A DNA stretch of 64,000 bases from Alphaproteobacteria bacterium (lineage in GTDB: Bacteria; Pseudomonadota; Alphaproteobacteria; GCA-2746255), in assembly GCA_021296325.1 (NCBI GenBank), contig JAGWAR010000001.1:1-64000 (forward strand), in the 5' to 3' direction. Position numbers and translations under genes: made by a program. Positions 26,475 through 34,850 of the stretch are shown here, piece by piece. The first letter of the stretch is position 1. Each line of letters starts with the position of its first letter. The notes below the pieces were generated by a model, which did not search any database, was not told the origin of the DNA, and saw only the letters and a program-made list of their open reading frames with translations.

Positions 26475-29246
26475 ATGCGCGTCCGACCAGTTGGTCGCCG
26501 CGTTCGTGTCCACGACGAGCGGCACGGCGAGGGTGAGTTTGGGCTGTGCCGCGCCTTCCATCACCTTGGCGACCAGGGCCGACGCCGCCTCGATCTCGGC
26601 GTTTGGCACCTCGAAAACGAGTTCGTCATGCACCTGTAGCAGCATGCGGGCGCTTAGCTTTGCCTCCTTCAGGGCATCGGGCATGCGGATCATGGCGCGC
26701 TTGATGATGTCGGCGGCGGTGCCCTGCAACGGCGCGTTGATGGCGGCGCGCTCGGAGAAATTGCGGCGCGCCGGGTTCTTGTCCTTGATGCCGGGCACGA
26801 AGCAGCGCCGTCCGAACAGCGTCGTGACGAAGCCGTGGTCGCGGGCAAACGCCTTCGTCTTTTCCATGTAGTCGCGGATACCGGGATAGCGTTCGAAATA
26901 GGCGTCGATATAGGCGGCCGCCTCCTTCTGGGGAATGCCGAGTTGGCGGGCAAGGCCGAAGGGGCTGATGCCGTAGATGATGCCGAAATTGATCGCCTTC
27001 GCTTGGCGGCGGACCATCGGATCCATGCCCTCGATCGGCACGCCAAAAACCTGGGAGGCGGTGAGCGCGTGGATGTCGAGGCCTTCGTGGAAGGCCTCGC
27101 GCAGCGTCTCGATCCCGGCGACTTCGGCGAGCAGGCGAAGCTCAATCTGGGAATAGTCGGCGGAAAGCAGCTTCATCCCCTTCTCGGCCACGAAGGCCGC
27201 CCGGATCTTGCGGCCTTCTTCGGTGCGAACCGGGATGTTCTGAAGGTTGGGGTCCGAGGAGGCGAGCCTGCCCGTCGAGGTCGCCGCCATCGCATAAGAA
27301 GTATGGACGCGCCCCGTTTCAGGGTGAATCTGTTCGGCCAGCGCGTCCGAATAGGTGCTTTTCAGCTTGGCGGTCTGCCGCCACTCCAGCACAAGGGCCG
27401 GAAGCGCGTGGCCCTCGGCCGCCAGCTCCTCGAGCAGGCCAGCGGCCGTGCCATAGGCCCCGGTCTTGCCGCGCCGGCCGCCTTCGAGGCCCATCTCGTC
27501 GAACAGAACCTCGCCCAGCTGTTTCGGCGAGGCGATGTTGAAGGCGTGGCCCGCTTCCTTGTGAATCTTCTTTTCCAGCCCCTCCATGCGTTCGGCAAAT
27601 TCGGCGCTTAGCTTGCGAAGCCGCGTCTTGTCGACGCGAATGCCGGCGCGCTCCATTTCCACCAGGACCGGCACGAGGGGACGCTCGATCGTCTCATAGA
27701 CCGTCGTCACGCGGGTCTCGGCGAGGCGCGGTTTCAAAAGACGGTAAAGCTTGCCGGTGATGTCGGCGTCCTCGGCGGCGTATTCGCAGGCCCTGTCCAG
27801 CGCCACCTCGTCAAAGCGAAGCTGGCCCTTGCCGCTGCCCGCCACGTCCTTGAACTTGACCGTCTCGACGCCGAGGTGAAGCCGGGCCAGCTCGTCCATG
27901 CCGTGCCCGTGCAGGCCGCCTTCCAGTACGTAGGAGAGCAGCATCGTATCGTCGAAGGGCGCGATGCGGATGCCGTAACGCCCCATCACGACCATGTCGT
28001 ATTTCAGATGCTGGCCGACTTTCAGCACGCCTTCGTCCTCGAGCAACGGCTTGAGAAGTTTGAACGCCTCTTGAAAAGCGATCTGGGAAGGCAGGATTTC
28101 GCCATCGCCATTCCCCTCGCCATCAAGGTCGAGCCTGCCCGTCACCGGGCTGCGATGGGCCAGCGGCACGTAGCAGGCCTGGTTCGCCTCGACGGCCAGC
28201 GAGAAACCGACGAGTTCGGCCTGGGTCGCGTCGAGGCCGGTTGTTTCCGTATCGAAGGCGACGACGCCGGCCTCGCGGGCGGCGGCAATCCAGCCCTTGA
28301 GCCGATCAAGGCTTTGCACGAGCTCGTAGGCGGCCGGCTTTCCCTGCAGCTTCGTCGCCGCCTGGGCCGGGACGGCCTCGCCGGCGGCGGCCTCGAGGCG
28401 GGCGGCGAGGCTTCGAAAGCCCTGTTTCTTCACGAATTTCAATAACTTATCCGGCGCCGGCGGACGCACTCTGAAGCTGGCCAGCGCCACCGGCACGTCG
28501 ACGTCGCGCTTCAGCGTCACCAACTCGCGCGAGACACGGGCCAGATCGGCGTTTTCCTTCAAGCGTTCGCGCCGCTTCGGCTGCTTGATGGCGTCGGCAT
28601 GGGCCAACAGGTTTTCGAGGTTGCCATATTCGCGGATCAGTTCGGCGGCCGTCTTGACGCCGATGCCCGGCACACCCGGCACGTTGTCCGTCGAATCGCC
28701 GGCCAGCGCCTGCACCTCGACCACCTTTTCGGGGCCGACGCCGAATTTTTCCTCGACTTCCTTGCACCCGATCATCCGGTTCTTCAGCGAGTCGTACATC
28801 GTGACCTTTTCTTCGACGAGCTGCATGAGATCCTTGTCGGAAGAAACGATCGTCACTTCCGCGCCCGCCTCGCGGGCCAGGCGCGCATAGGTCGCGATCA
28901 GGTCGTCGGCCTCGAAGCCCTTGAGTTCGACCGCCGGCAGATTGAAGGCTTCCGTCGCCTCGCGAATCAGCGCGAACTGGGGAATGAGGTCTTCCGGCGG
29001 CTCGGGCCGGTTCGCCTTGTAGTCGGGGTAGATGTCGTTGCGAAAACTGATCCGGTCCGTATCGAAGATAACGGCGACGTGATCGGCGTCCGTGTCACTG
29101 ATCAGTTTCATCAGCATCTGCGTGAACCCGAAGACGGCGCCGACCGGCGTGCCGTCCGGACGCGTCAGAGGTGGAAGCGCGTGATAGGCGCGGAAAATGA
29201 ATCCGGAACCATCGACCAGAAAAACGTGCTTCGGACTCTTGCTCAA
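26472..29246 (-). CDS. polA: DNA polymerase I
   Basis: A 924-residue PolA with 5'-3' exonuclease (HVFLVDGSGFIFRAYHALPP start, FEADDLIATYARLA), 3'-5' proofreading exonuclease with intact DTET (VVAFDTETTGLDATQ), and family A polymerase (SADYSQIELRLLAEVAG, RRQAKAINFGIIYGISPFGL, QVHDELVFEVPN). Proofreading residues look functional, unlike many thermophile Pol I. The TTG at 29246 is chosen because it overlaps the stop of the upstream zinc-finger gene as TTGA and immediately precedes the conserved N terminus. The open frame to 29378 has no similarity. Fills gaps in replication and repair. Confidence 0.96.
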   Translation of the reverse strand: MSKSPKHVFLVDGSGFIFRAYHALPPLTRPDGTPVGAVFGFTQMLMKLISDTDADHVAVIFDTDRISFRNDIYPDYKANRPEPPEDLIPQFALIREATEAFNLPAVELKGFEADDLIATYARLAREAGAEVTIVSSDKDLMQLVEEKVTMYDSLKNRMIGCKEVEEKFGVGPEKVVEVQALAGDSTDNVPGVPGIGVKTAAELIREYGNLENLLAHADAIKQPKRRERLKENADLARVSRELVTLKRDVDVPVALASFRVRPPAPDKLLKFVKKQGFRSLAARLEAAAGEAVPAQAATKLQGKPAAYELVQSLDRLKGWIAAAREAGVVAFDTETTGLDATQAELVGFSLAVEANQACYVPLAHRSPVTGRLDLDGEGNGDGEILPSQIAFQEAFKLLKPLLEDEGVLKVGQHLKYDMVVMGRYGIRIAPFDDTMLLSYVLEGGLHGHGMDELARLHLGVETVKFKDVAGSGKGQLRFDEVALDRACEYAAEDADITGKLYRLLKPRLAETRVTTVYETIERPLVPVLVEMERAGIRVDKTRLRKLSAEFAERMEGLEKKIHKEAGHAFNIASPKQLGEVLFDEMGLEGGRRGKTGAYGTAAGLLEELAAEGHALPALVLEWRQTAKLKSTYSDALAEQIHPETGRVHTSYAMAATSTGRLASSDPNLQNIPVRTEEGRKIRAAFVAEKGMKLLSADYSQIELRLLAEVAGIETLREAFHEGLDIHALTASQVFGVPIEGMDPMVRRQAKAINFGIIYGISPFGLARQLGIPQKEAAAYIDAYFERYPGIRDYMEKTKAFARDHGFVTTLFGRRCFVPGIKDKNPARRNFSERAAINAPLQGTAADIIKRAMIRMPDALKEAKLSARMLLQVHDELVFEVPNAEIEAASALVAKVMEGAAQPKLTLAVPLVVDTNAATNWSDAH

Positions 29247-29419
29247 GTCCCCCCGCTTTCCGATCCGTGCACTGGTTTCAGAACGTAGCGGCGTGAACAA
29301 TAGGGGCAGACAATTTCGCCCCTGTCTTCCATGTCGAGAAATACGCGGGGGTGCCCTGCCGGGCCGCCGCCGTCGCACGCCACGACGGGCTCGTTTACCT
29401 GGATGGTTTCAACGTCCAT
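29243..29419 (-). CDS. NDUFS6-like (zf-CHCC) zinc-finger protein
   Basis: A 58-residue protein with the C-terminal pattern HPRVFLDMEDRGEIVCPYCS, i.e. one His then CxxC plus an N-terminal Cys (VVACDG), as in PF10276, the family of the mitochondrial complex I subunit NDUFS6. In alphaproteobacteria the gene is usually free-standing and its role is unproven. The start at 29419 (MDVETIQVNEP) is the family start; the frame is open upstream to 29482. It overlaps polA by 4 nt (TTGA), so polA translation is probably coupled to it. Confidence 0.88.
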   Translation of the reverse strand: MDVETIQVNEPVVACDGGGPAGHPRVFLDMEDRGEIVCPYCSRRYVLKPVHGSESGGT

Positions 29420-29510
29420 CTGTCTGCTCTTCCCTTGATCGTCTGGAGGTTTCGACGGATGATACCCTTTGGAAAGCGACAATCAACCACCAGCCAAGCG
29501 CGCCTCGAAA

Positions 29511-30512
29511 ATGGGTACACCGACCGAAGGACCGTCGGCGGACGGGCTTGCCGAAAACGCCATCGAGGTTCGCGGCCTCAAGAAGGTCTATGGCGGAAAC
29601 GGGCGGGGCGGCGGGCTTCTGGCGCTGGAACATTTCGACATCGCGATCCCGCGGGGGGCCTTCTTCGGCCTTCTGGGGCCGAACGGAGCCGGAAAATCGA
29701 CGCTGATCAACATCCTGGCCGGGCTGACGATGAAGACGGCGGGCGAGGTCACGGTCTGGGGTCACGACCTGGACCGGGCAGGGCGGATGGCGCGGGCCTC
29801 GATCGGCGTCGTGCCCCAGGAATTGAACATCGACCCCTTCTTCACGCCGCGGGAGGCGCTGGAGGTGCAGGCCGGGTTCTACGGCGTGCCGAAGCGCGAG
29901 CGGCGGACGGACGCGATCCTTCGCGCACTGCATTTGGCAGACAAGGCGGACGCCTACGCCCGCAGCCTTTCCGGCGGTATGCGCCGCCGCCTGCTGATCG
30001 CCAAGGCGATGGTCCATCGCCCGCCCATCCTGGTGCTGGACGAGCCGACGGCGGGCGTCGACGTCGAGCTTCGCCAGCAGCTTTGGGACCTGATCCGCAC
30101 GTTGAACGCCGAAGGGACGACGGTGCTGCTGACGACCCACTACCTGGAAGAGGCCGAGCAGCTGTGCGACCAGATCGCCATCATCCATCAGGGGCGCCTG
30201 GTTGCCTGCGACCGGACGGAGGCGCTGCTTCGCCGGATGGATCAGCGGGAAATCGTCATTCTGGTGGCCGAGGATTTGAGCGATGTGCCGGAAGCGTTAA
30301 AGCATTTTCGCGTCACCCTGCAGCCGCCGAGGCGTTTGCGCTTTGGTTTTCGTACCAGCGAAACCGGCATCGGCGAAATTCTGGAAAGCGTGCGCAAGGC
30401 CGGGCTTACCGTCACCGACCTTTCGACGAAGGAAAGCGATCTGGAGGATCTGTTCCTTCAGCTCACGCGCAACCCGGACGGGGTTGAACCGAAGGCGGAA
30501 ACCAGCCGTTGA
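29511..30512 (+). CDS. ABC-2 type transporter ATP-binding protein (NodI/CcmA-like)
   Basis: A 333-residue single ATPase. It has Walker A LLGPNGAGKSTLINIL, signature LSGGMRRRLLIAKAM, Walker B LVLDEPTAGVD and the switch His in LLTTHYLEEAEQLCDQ. The C-terminal extension of about 80 residues, ending LEDLFLQLTRN, is typical of export ATPases pairing with ABC-2 permeases. No permease gene is adjacent, which is unusual. The start ATG at 29511 is preferred to TTG 29469. The stop overlaps the next start as TTGA, coupling it to the lipoprotein hydrolase. Confidence 0.9.
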   Translation: MGTPTEGPSADGLAENAIEVRGLKKVYGGNGRGGGLLALEHFDIAIPRGAFFGLLGPNGAGKSTLINILAGLTMKTAGEVTVWGHDLDRAGRMARASIGVVPQELNIDPFFTPREALEVQAGFYGVPKRERRTDAILRALHLADKADAYARSLSGGMRRRLLIAKAMVHRPPILVLDEPTAGVDVELRQQLWDLIRTLNAEGTTVLLTTHYLEEAEQLCDQIAIIHQGRLVACDRTEALLRRMDQREIVILVAEDLSDVPEALKHFRVTLQPPRRLRFGFRTSETGIGEILESVRKAGLTVTDLSTKESDLEDLFLQLTRNPDGVEPKAETSR

Positions 30513-31495
30513 GAAAACGCACCGTCGCCATCCTGATCCTGTTGGCCGCAGCCTGTGCGCCGCTGGTGAAAAGCGCCGGACCCGAACGGATCGAGCCGGC
30601 ACTTCTGGCAAACCATGTCCGCATGGCGGACGGGGTCGAGCTGAAGCTGGCCCGTTTCGTGCCGAAAGAAGGGGCGCCGAAGGCGATCTTTCTGGCGCTG
30701 CACGGCTACAACGATTACCGGAACGCCTTTCGGGAACCGGCGCGCTACCTGAACGGGAAAGGGATCGGGATTTACGCCTATGACCAGCGGGGTTTCGGCG
30801 AAAGCCCGAGCCGCGGCTACTGGCCGGGCACGCGGACGCTGACGCAGGACCTGCGCACCGCCGCCGCCCTGGTGCGCCGGGCCCACCCCGAAACGCCGCT
30901 TTACCTGCTCGGCAATTCCATGGGGGGCGCCGTCATCCTGGTCGCCATGAACGAAACGCCCATGGACGTGGACGGCGTCGTTCTGGCCGCCCCTGCCGTG
31001 CGCTCGCGCGAGACGATGTTCTTCTTCACGCCGATGAGCCTCTGGATCGCCGCCCACACGATTCCCTGGGTGAAGCTGAGCGGCCGCGGCCTCGACATCC
31101 ACCCTTCCGACAATCTCGAGATGCTGAAGCGGCTGGGCAGAGACCCGCATATCCTGAAGGAAAGCCGTATCGATGCGCTTTATGGCCTCGTCAATCTGAT
31201 GGACGCAGCCTTGCAGGCGACGCCCCGGATCCGGGGGCCGGTGCTGCTTCTCTATGGCGAACAGGACCAGTTGATCACGAACGACGTCTTCCGGGCGATG
31301 CTGGAAAGGCTGCCCGATCCGAAGCCGGCGGGCCTCAGGATCGCCATCTACGAGAAGGGGTTCCACATGCTGCTGCGCGACCTTGAGGCCGAAATCGTGC
31401 TTGAGGATGTCGCCGCCTGGGTCGGGGACCGGGAAGGGGCGCTGCCTTCCGGGGCGGAAGGCACCGTCACGGCGTGGATCGATGGCGGCGAATGA
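30509..31495 (+). CDS. Alpha/beta hydrolase, monoacylglycerol-lipase-like lipoprotein
   Basis: A 328-residue serine hydrolase of the Hydrolase_4/monoglyceride-lipase group. Nucleophile elbow GNSMGGAVIL, acid in LLYGEQDQLI and histidine in YEKGFHMLLRD complete the triad. YDQRGFGESPSRG is the oxyanion-side loop. The leader RKRTVAILILLAAACAP has a lipobox (AAAC), implying membrane attachment. The TTG start overlaps the ATPase stop (TTGA). Pairing with an exporter ATPase suggests lipid handling in the envelope, but this is inference. Confidence 0.9.
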   Translation: MRKRTVAILILLAAACAPLVKSAGPERIEPALLANHVRMADGVELKLARFVPKEGAPKAIFLALHGYNDYRNAFREPARYLNGKGIGIYAYDQRGFGESPSRGYWPGTRTLTQDLRTAAALVRRAHPETPLYLLGNSMGGAVILVAMNETPMDVDGVVLAAPAVRSRETMFFFTPMSLWIAAHTIPWVKLSGRGLDIHPSDNLEMLKRLGRDPHILKESRIDALYGLVNLMDAALQATPRIRGPVLLLYGEQDQLITNDVFRAMLERLPDPKPAGLRIAIYEKGFHMLLRDLEAEIVLEDVAAWVGDREGALPSGAEGTVTAWIDGGE

Positions 31496-31538
31496 GGTAG
31501 GATCAGCGCCCGTCGCGTGGCAAGGATGAAGGCCCTAG

Positions 31539-31615
<77 letters not shown>

Positions 31616-31635
31616 TTTCAAAAGGAAATTTTGAC

Positions 31636-32076
31636 ATGCGAAAACTCTTCGCGGTTCTTTCCATTGGCTTTTGCCTTATGGTCGCGGCGCCATCTTTAGC
31701 TGAGATCACTTCACGGAACGTAACCATTTACAAGAACCCACAATGCGAATGCTGCGAGGCTTATGCCGACTATTTACGGGGAAGCGGTTTTACGGTGACC
31801 GTTAAGGAAACCTATAATCTCGTCGACATGAGCCTGAAAGCAGGCATTCCAGAAGATTTTCAAGGCTGCCATCTGGGTTTCATCGACGGTTATTTGATCA
31901 GTGGGCACGTGCCGATAAATACCGTGAACCGGCTGCTTACTGAGCAACCAAAGATAAAGGGGGTCACCCTGCCTGGCATGCCGGATGGTTCCCCGGGCAT
32001 GAGCGGTGTAAAAACTGAACCATTCAAGATTTACGAGATCGGTGCTGCTATTTCGCGAATTTACGCCGTTGAATGA
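31636..32076 (+). CDS. DUF411 metal-binding periplasmic protein
   Basis: A 146-residue protein with a Sec signal peptide ([20 protein letters not shown]) and the DUF411 core: [36 protein letters not shown] and [14 protein letters not shown]. Family members (some called CopG/YpeB-like) bind copper or related metals through the CxCC, His and Met residues. An AAAGGAA site precedes the ATG at 31636. Codon use is visibly poorer in GC at third positions than both neighbours (AAA, ATT, TTA, CCA common). Together with its place 21 bp after a tRNA gene, this suggests acquisition by transfer. Confidence 0.9.
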   Translation: MRKLFAVLSIGFCLMVAAPSLAEITSRNVTIYKNPQCECCEAYADYLRGSGFTVTVKETYNLVDMSLKAGIPEDFQGCHLGFIDGYLISGHVPINTVNRLLTEQPKIKGVTLPGMPDGSPGMSGVKTEPFKIYEIGAAISRIYAVE

Positions 32077-32103
32077 CCGCGCTTCGCGTATTTGCCTGCC
32101 TTT

Positions 32104-32712
32104 TTACTCGAAGCGCCCGCATTCACGCGCGCCTTCACCCCAGAAGTCCACGCACTGGGCCTTCGTCATGTCGCCCTTGCCCTTGATCTTCTCGACGATG
32201 TAGGCGGCAACGCTTTCGATATCCGGGATGCGAAGGCGTTTCGGCGGTTTCGGCGGCTTGTCTTCACCAAGCTCGTCCCATGTCATCCCGAAACAGTCGT
32301 AGCCCTTGTAGGCCTGCCGGTGAAAGGCCGGCATGCCGGTACCGGGGCGTCCGCAGGCGATCACCTCGACGATCTGTTCCTGGTTGAGGATCGTTTCGCG
32401 AAGCGACAGTGCAGCACCCCCGTAACTGCCGCCGCCGCCGCCATGCCATTTGTGGCAGCCGGCGCAATTCGCCTTCTTGTAGACCTCCTTGCCGTGGGCA
32501 AGGTCGTCCTTGCCCTCCGTCGTGACCTTCGGTGCCTTGCCGACGCCGGGCGCTGCCGCCAACTCTTCGGGCGCCGCCGGTTCTTCGGCCGCTGTGGACG
32601 GGGTTTCCTTGGAATTCGCGGGCTCGAGCTTGCCGGCGATCCACAGGGTCGACAGCATCCCGCAGGCCAGCAACACGGCAATCAGAGAAGGGAGAAAGGT
32701 CTTCGGATTCAT
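32104..32712 (-). CDS. Mono-haem cytochrome c, probable electron acceptor of the PQQ dehydrogenase
   Basis: A 202-residue exported cytochrome. It has an uncleaved or cleaved N-terminal segment FLPSLIAVLLACGMLSTLWI, an Ala/Pro/Glu-rich linker, then haem motif CAGCH (NCAGCHKWHGGGGGSYGG). Likely axial ligand Met lies in GTGMPAFH, and a second Met in DCFGMTW. C-terminal extra cysteines (CVDFWGEGARECG) resemble the disulfide of cytochrome cL-type acceptors. It follows the PQQ dehydrogenase on the same strand, separated by a strong hairpin. Start at 32712 preferred; ATG 32727 possible. Confidence 0.85.
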   Translation of the reverse strand: MNPKTFLPSLIAVLLACGMLSTLWIAGKLEPANSKETPSTAAEEPAAPEELAAAPGVGKAPKVTTEGKDDLAHGKEVYKKANCAGCHKWHGGGGGSYGGAALSLRETILNQEQIVEVIACGRPGTGMPAFHRQAYKGYDCFGMTWDELGEDKPPKPPKRLRIPDIESVAAYIVEKIKGKGDMTKAQCVDFWGEGARECGRFE

Positions 32713-32760
32713 CGTGGGACGAAACATAACATGACGGACGGACGGGGCAAGACGTTAAGA

Positions 32761-32792
32761 AGGATACTCCGCCGAAACCGGCGGAGTATCCT
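32761..32792. other. Perfect 14-bp inverted repeat between the PQQ dehydrogenase and cytochrome genes
   Basis: AGGATACTCCGCCG (32761-32774) and its exact complement (32779-32792) enclose AAAC. It starts 26 bp after the dehydrogenase stop on the minus strand and ends 49 bp before the cytochrome ATG. There is no long U tract, so it is more likely an mRNA-stabilising or partial-termination element than a full terminator. Confidence 0.75.
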
Positions 32793-32817
32793 TTCCTCCC
32801 CTAACCTCGATAATTTC

Positions 32818-34605
32818 TTAAGGCCGCGCGAAGATGAAGAGCATCGCGCCGGGCTTGACCTTCTCAAGTCCCTTCGTGCCATCGATGAACCATTTCGGCC
32901 AGGCGCCGCCGAGACCAACGGTCACGGCCACGTACTGCTTGCCGTCGATGGCGTAGGTAACAGGCGGCGCGTTGATGCCGGCGCCCGTCTCGAACCGCCA
33001 GAGCTCATTCAGGGATTTCGCGTCCAGCGCCACGAAGGCCCCTTCTGGATAGCCGACGAAAACGAGATCCCCCGCCGTCGTCAGCACGCCACCCAGCTGC
33101 GGATAAACGGTGTCCTGCTTGGCGGCAATCTTGCCCGTCGTGACATCGATGGCCGTCACGCTGCCGGTGATCGGCTTCGGCTGCGAAGGCCCGCCACCGG
33201 TGAACCACTCGCGGTATTTGTGGTCGCCCGGATTGACCTGTTGCAGGTCAAGCTGATTGCAGCTTTCGATGACGGGGATGTAAACGAGCTTGCGCTCCGG
33301 ATTGTAGGCCATCGGCGGCCAGTTCTTGCCACCCATGTTGCCGGGACAGGGATTGCCCTGCTTGTTCTCGCGGGTCGCCGCCGTGCCGGGCTCGTAAGAC
33401 TGTACGTCCTTTTCAGGATCGTAGGAAAGCGGTCGGCCCGTCTTGGGGTCGAGCCCTTTCGTCCAGTTGAGCTCCTTCACGAACTGGGTCGCCCAGAGAA
33501 AATTCCCGTTCGTGCGGTCCAGCGCGTAGAGGTAGCCGTTGCGGTCCGCGTGAAGGGCGATTTTCTTTCCGTCGATATCGACAAGAATGTGTTCGGAGGT
33601 CGAGTCGTAGTCGAAGGGATCGTTCGGCGTGTACTGGAAGTGCCACTTGATCTCGCCGGTGTCGAGGTCCAGGGCGAGCACGCTGTCCGTGTGGAGGTTG
33701 TCGCCGGGGCGATAGCCGTTGTCCCAGTCCGGGCCCGGATTGCCAGTTCCCCAATAGAGGAGGTTAAGCTCTGCGTCGTAGGTGCCGGTCACCCAGGTCG
33801 ATCCACCGCCCGTTTTCCAGGCATCGTGATCGTCTTTCCAGGTTTCGTGGCCGGGTTCGCCCGGACCGGGCACCGTGTAGGTGCGCCAGACTTCCTTGCC
33901 GGTCACCAGATTCGTCGCCGCCAGCCAGCCGCGCACGCCATATTCGCCGCCGGCGATCCCGGTGATGGCCAGATCCTTGACGACCAGCGGCGCGCCGGTG
34001 ATCGTTTCGGCCTTGTCGGGATCGGCGAGCTGGCGTTCCCAGATCAGGTTGCCCGTCTTCTTGTCGAGAAGCAGCAACCGTCCGTCGAGAACGTGGGAGA
34101 CGACCTTGTCACCCCAAAGGGCGACGCCCCGGTTGTTGACGCCGCAGCAGGTGACGTTGCCGGCCCAATCGCGGTCGATCTCGGGATCGTATTCCCAGAC
34201 AAGCTTGGGAACACCCTTCCGCACGTCGTATTTGTAGACGGTGCCCCAGCCATCGGGGAAGTACATGTAGCCGTCCTCGACGATCGGGGTCGCCTCGTAA
34301 CCGCCATGAGGCCAGATGCCGCCCGCCTGGATGCCGCCCAGGGCCGCCGTGCCGACCACTTGCAGTTCCGTGACGTTCTTGCGGTTGATTTTATCGAGGT
34401 GGGAGTAAGGGTGGGCGGCGTAGTTGCCGTGATGGGTGATCCAGTTCTCCGGCTCCTTGTAGGTGTTCATGAGCCGTTCGTTCGTTACCTGCGCGATCGC
34501 GCCATCCCGTTCGCCGCCTTCGATGAAAAGGGCAAGCGCCAGCAAAATCCCGCCCACAATTGCCAGGATCCAAGGCAAATTCTTGGTGTTTTTCTCGGAC
34601 GTCAT
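32818..34605 (-). CDS. PQQ-dependent alcohol dehydrogenase (quinoprotein)
   Basis: A 595-residue eight-bladed propeller quinoprotein oxidising alcohols in the periplasm. The adjacent-cysteine disulfide lies in GNVTCCGVNNRG, a hallmark of this family next to PQQ. Other landmarks: YWGTGNPGPDW, RPGDNLHTDSVLALDLDTG, W-docking repeats and GVLTTAGDLVFVGYPEG. The N-terminal hydrophobic segment LPWILAIVGGILLALALFI is a signal or anchor, with AIA-QVTNERL a possible cleavage site. Closest in style to ethanol-type quinoproteins rather than MxaF. I cannot decide from motifs alone between calcium and lanthanide use. No PQQ synthesis genes are in the window. GGGGGAGGAC precedes the ATG. Confidence 0.92.
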   Translation of the reverse strand: MTSEKNTKNLPWILAIVGGILLALALFIEGGERDGAIAQVTNERLMNTYKEPENWITHHGNYAAHPYSHLDKINRKNVTELQVVGTAALGGIQAGGIWPHGGYEATPIVEDGYMYFPDGWGTVYKYDVRKGVPKLVWEYDPEIDRDWAGNVTCCGVNNRGVALWGDKVVSHVLDGRLLLLDKKTGNLIWERQLADPDKAETITGAPLVVKDLAITGIAGGEYGVRGWLAATNLVTGKEVWRTYTVPGPGEPGHETWKDDHDAWKTGGGSTWVTGTYDAELNLLYWGTGNPGPDWDNGYRPGDNLHTDSVLALDLDTGEIKWHFQYTPNDPFDYDSTSEHILVDIDGKKIALHADRNGYLYALDRTNGNFLWATQFVKELNWTKGLDPKTGRPLSYDPEKDVQSYEPGTAATRENKQGNPCPGNMGGKNWPPMAYNPERKLVYIPVIESCNQLDLQQVNPGDHKYREWFTGGGPSQPKPITGSVTAIDVTTGKIAAKQDTVYPQLGGVLTTAGDLVFVGYPEGAFVALDAKSLNELWRFETGAGINAPPVTYAIDGKQYVAVTVGLGGAWPKWFIDGTKGLEKVKPGAMLFIFARP

Positions 34606-34637
34606 CTGAAGTCCTCCCCCCGCCTTCGTTTGTTTTC

Positions 34638-34656
34638 ACCGGCCTTTCGGGCCGGT
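34638..34656. other. Small hairpin in the leader of the PQQ dehydrogenase
   Basis: ACCGGCC-TTTCG-GGCCGGT, a 7-bp stem located 33 bp before the dehydrogenase ATG (minus strand). The 245-bp divergent gap 34606-34850 otherwise shows nothing I can name, though it must hold promoters for both flanking genes. Confidence 0.4.
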
Positions 34657-34850
34657 CCGATTGCGCCCATGATGCCGCCTTCCGGATTGGCTGCCAAGTC
34701 CCTTTTGCCCCGGCGAGGAACCCCGGAAAAGGCCGGTTTTCAAGGCCCTGCGCTCTTTTCCGCCGGGCCATTTTTCGGTTGAAGAAGGCGCGGCGACTGG
34801 CCCACACTCCCCCCCTCCTTGGAACCCAGGCCCGCAAACGAGAGCCAGCG

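Noticed and set aside
32092-34782. Plus-strand open frame of 896 codons
   Set aside because: Antisense to the cytochrome and PQQ dehydrogenase genes; both of those have secure motifs.
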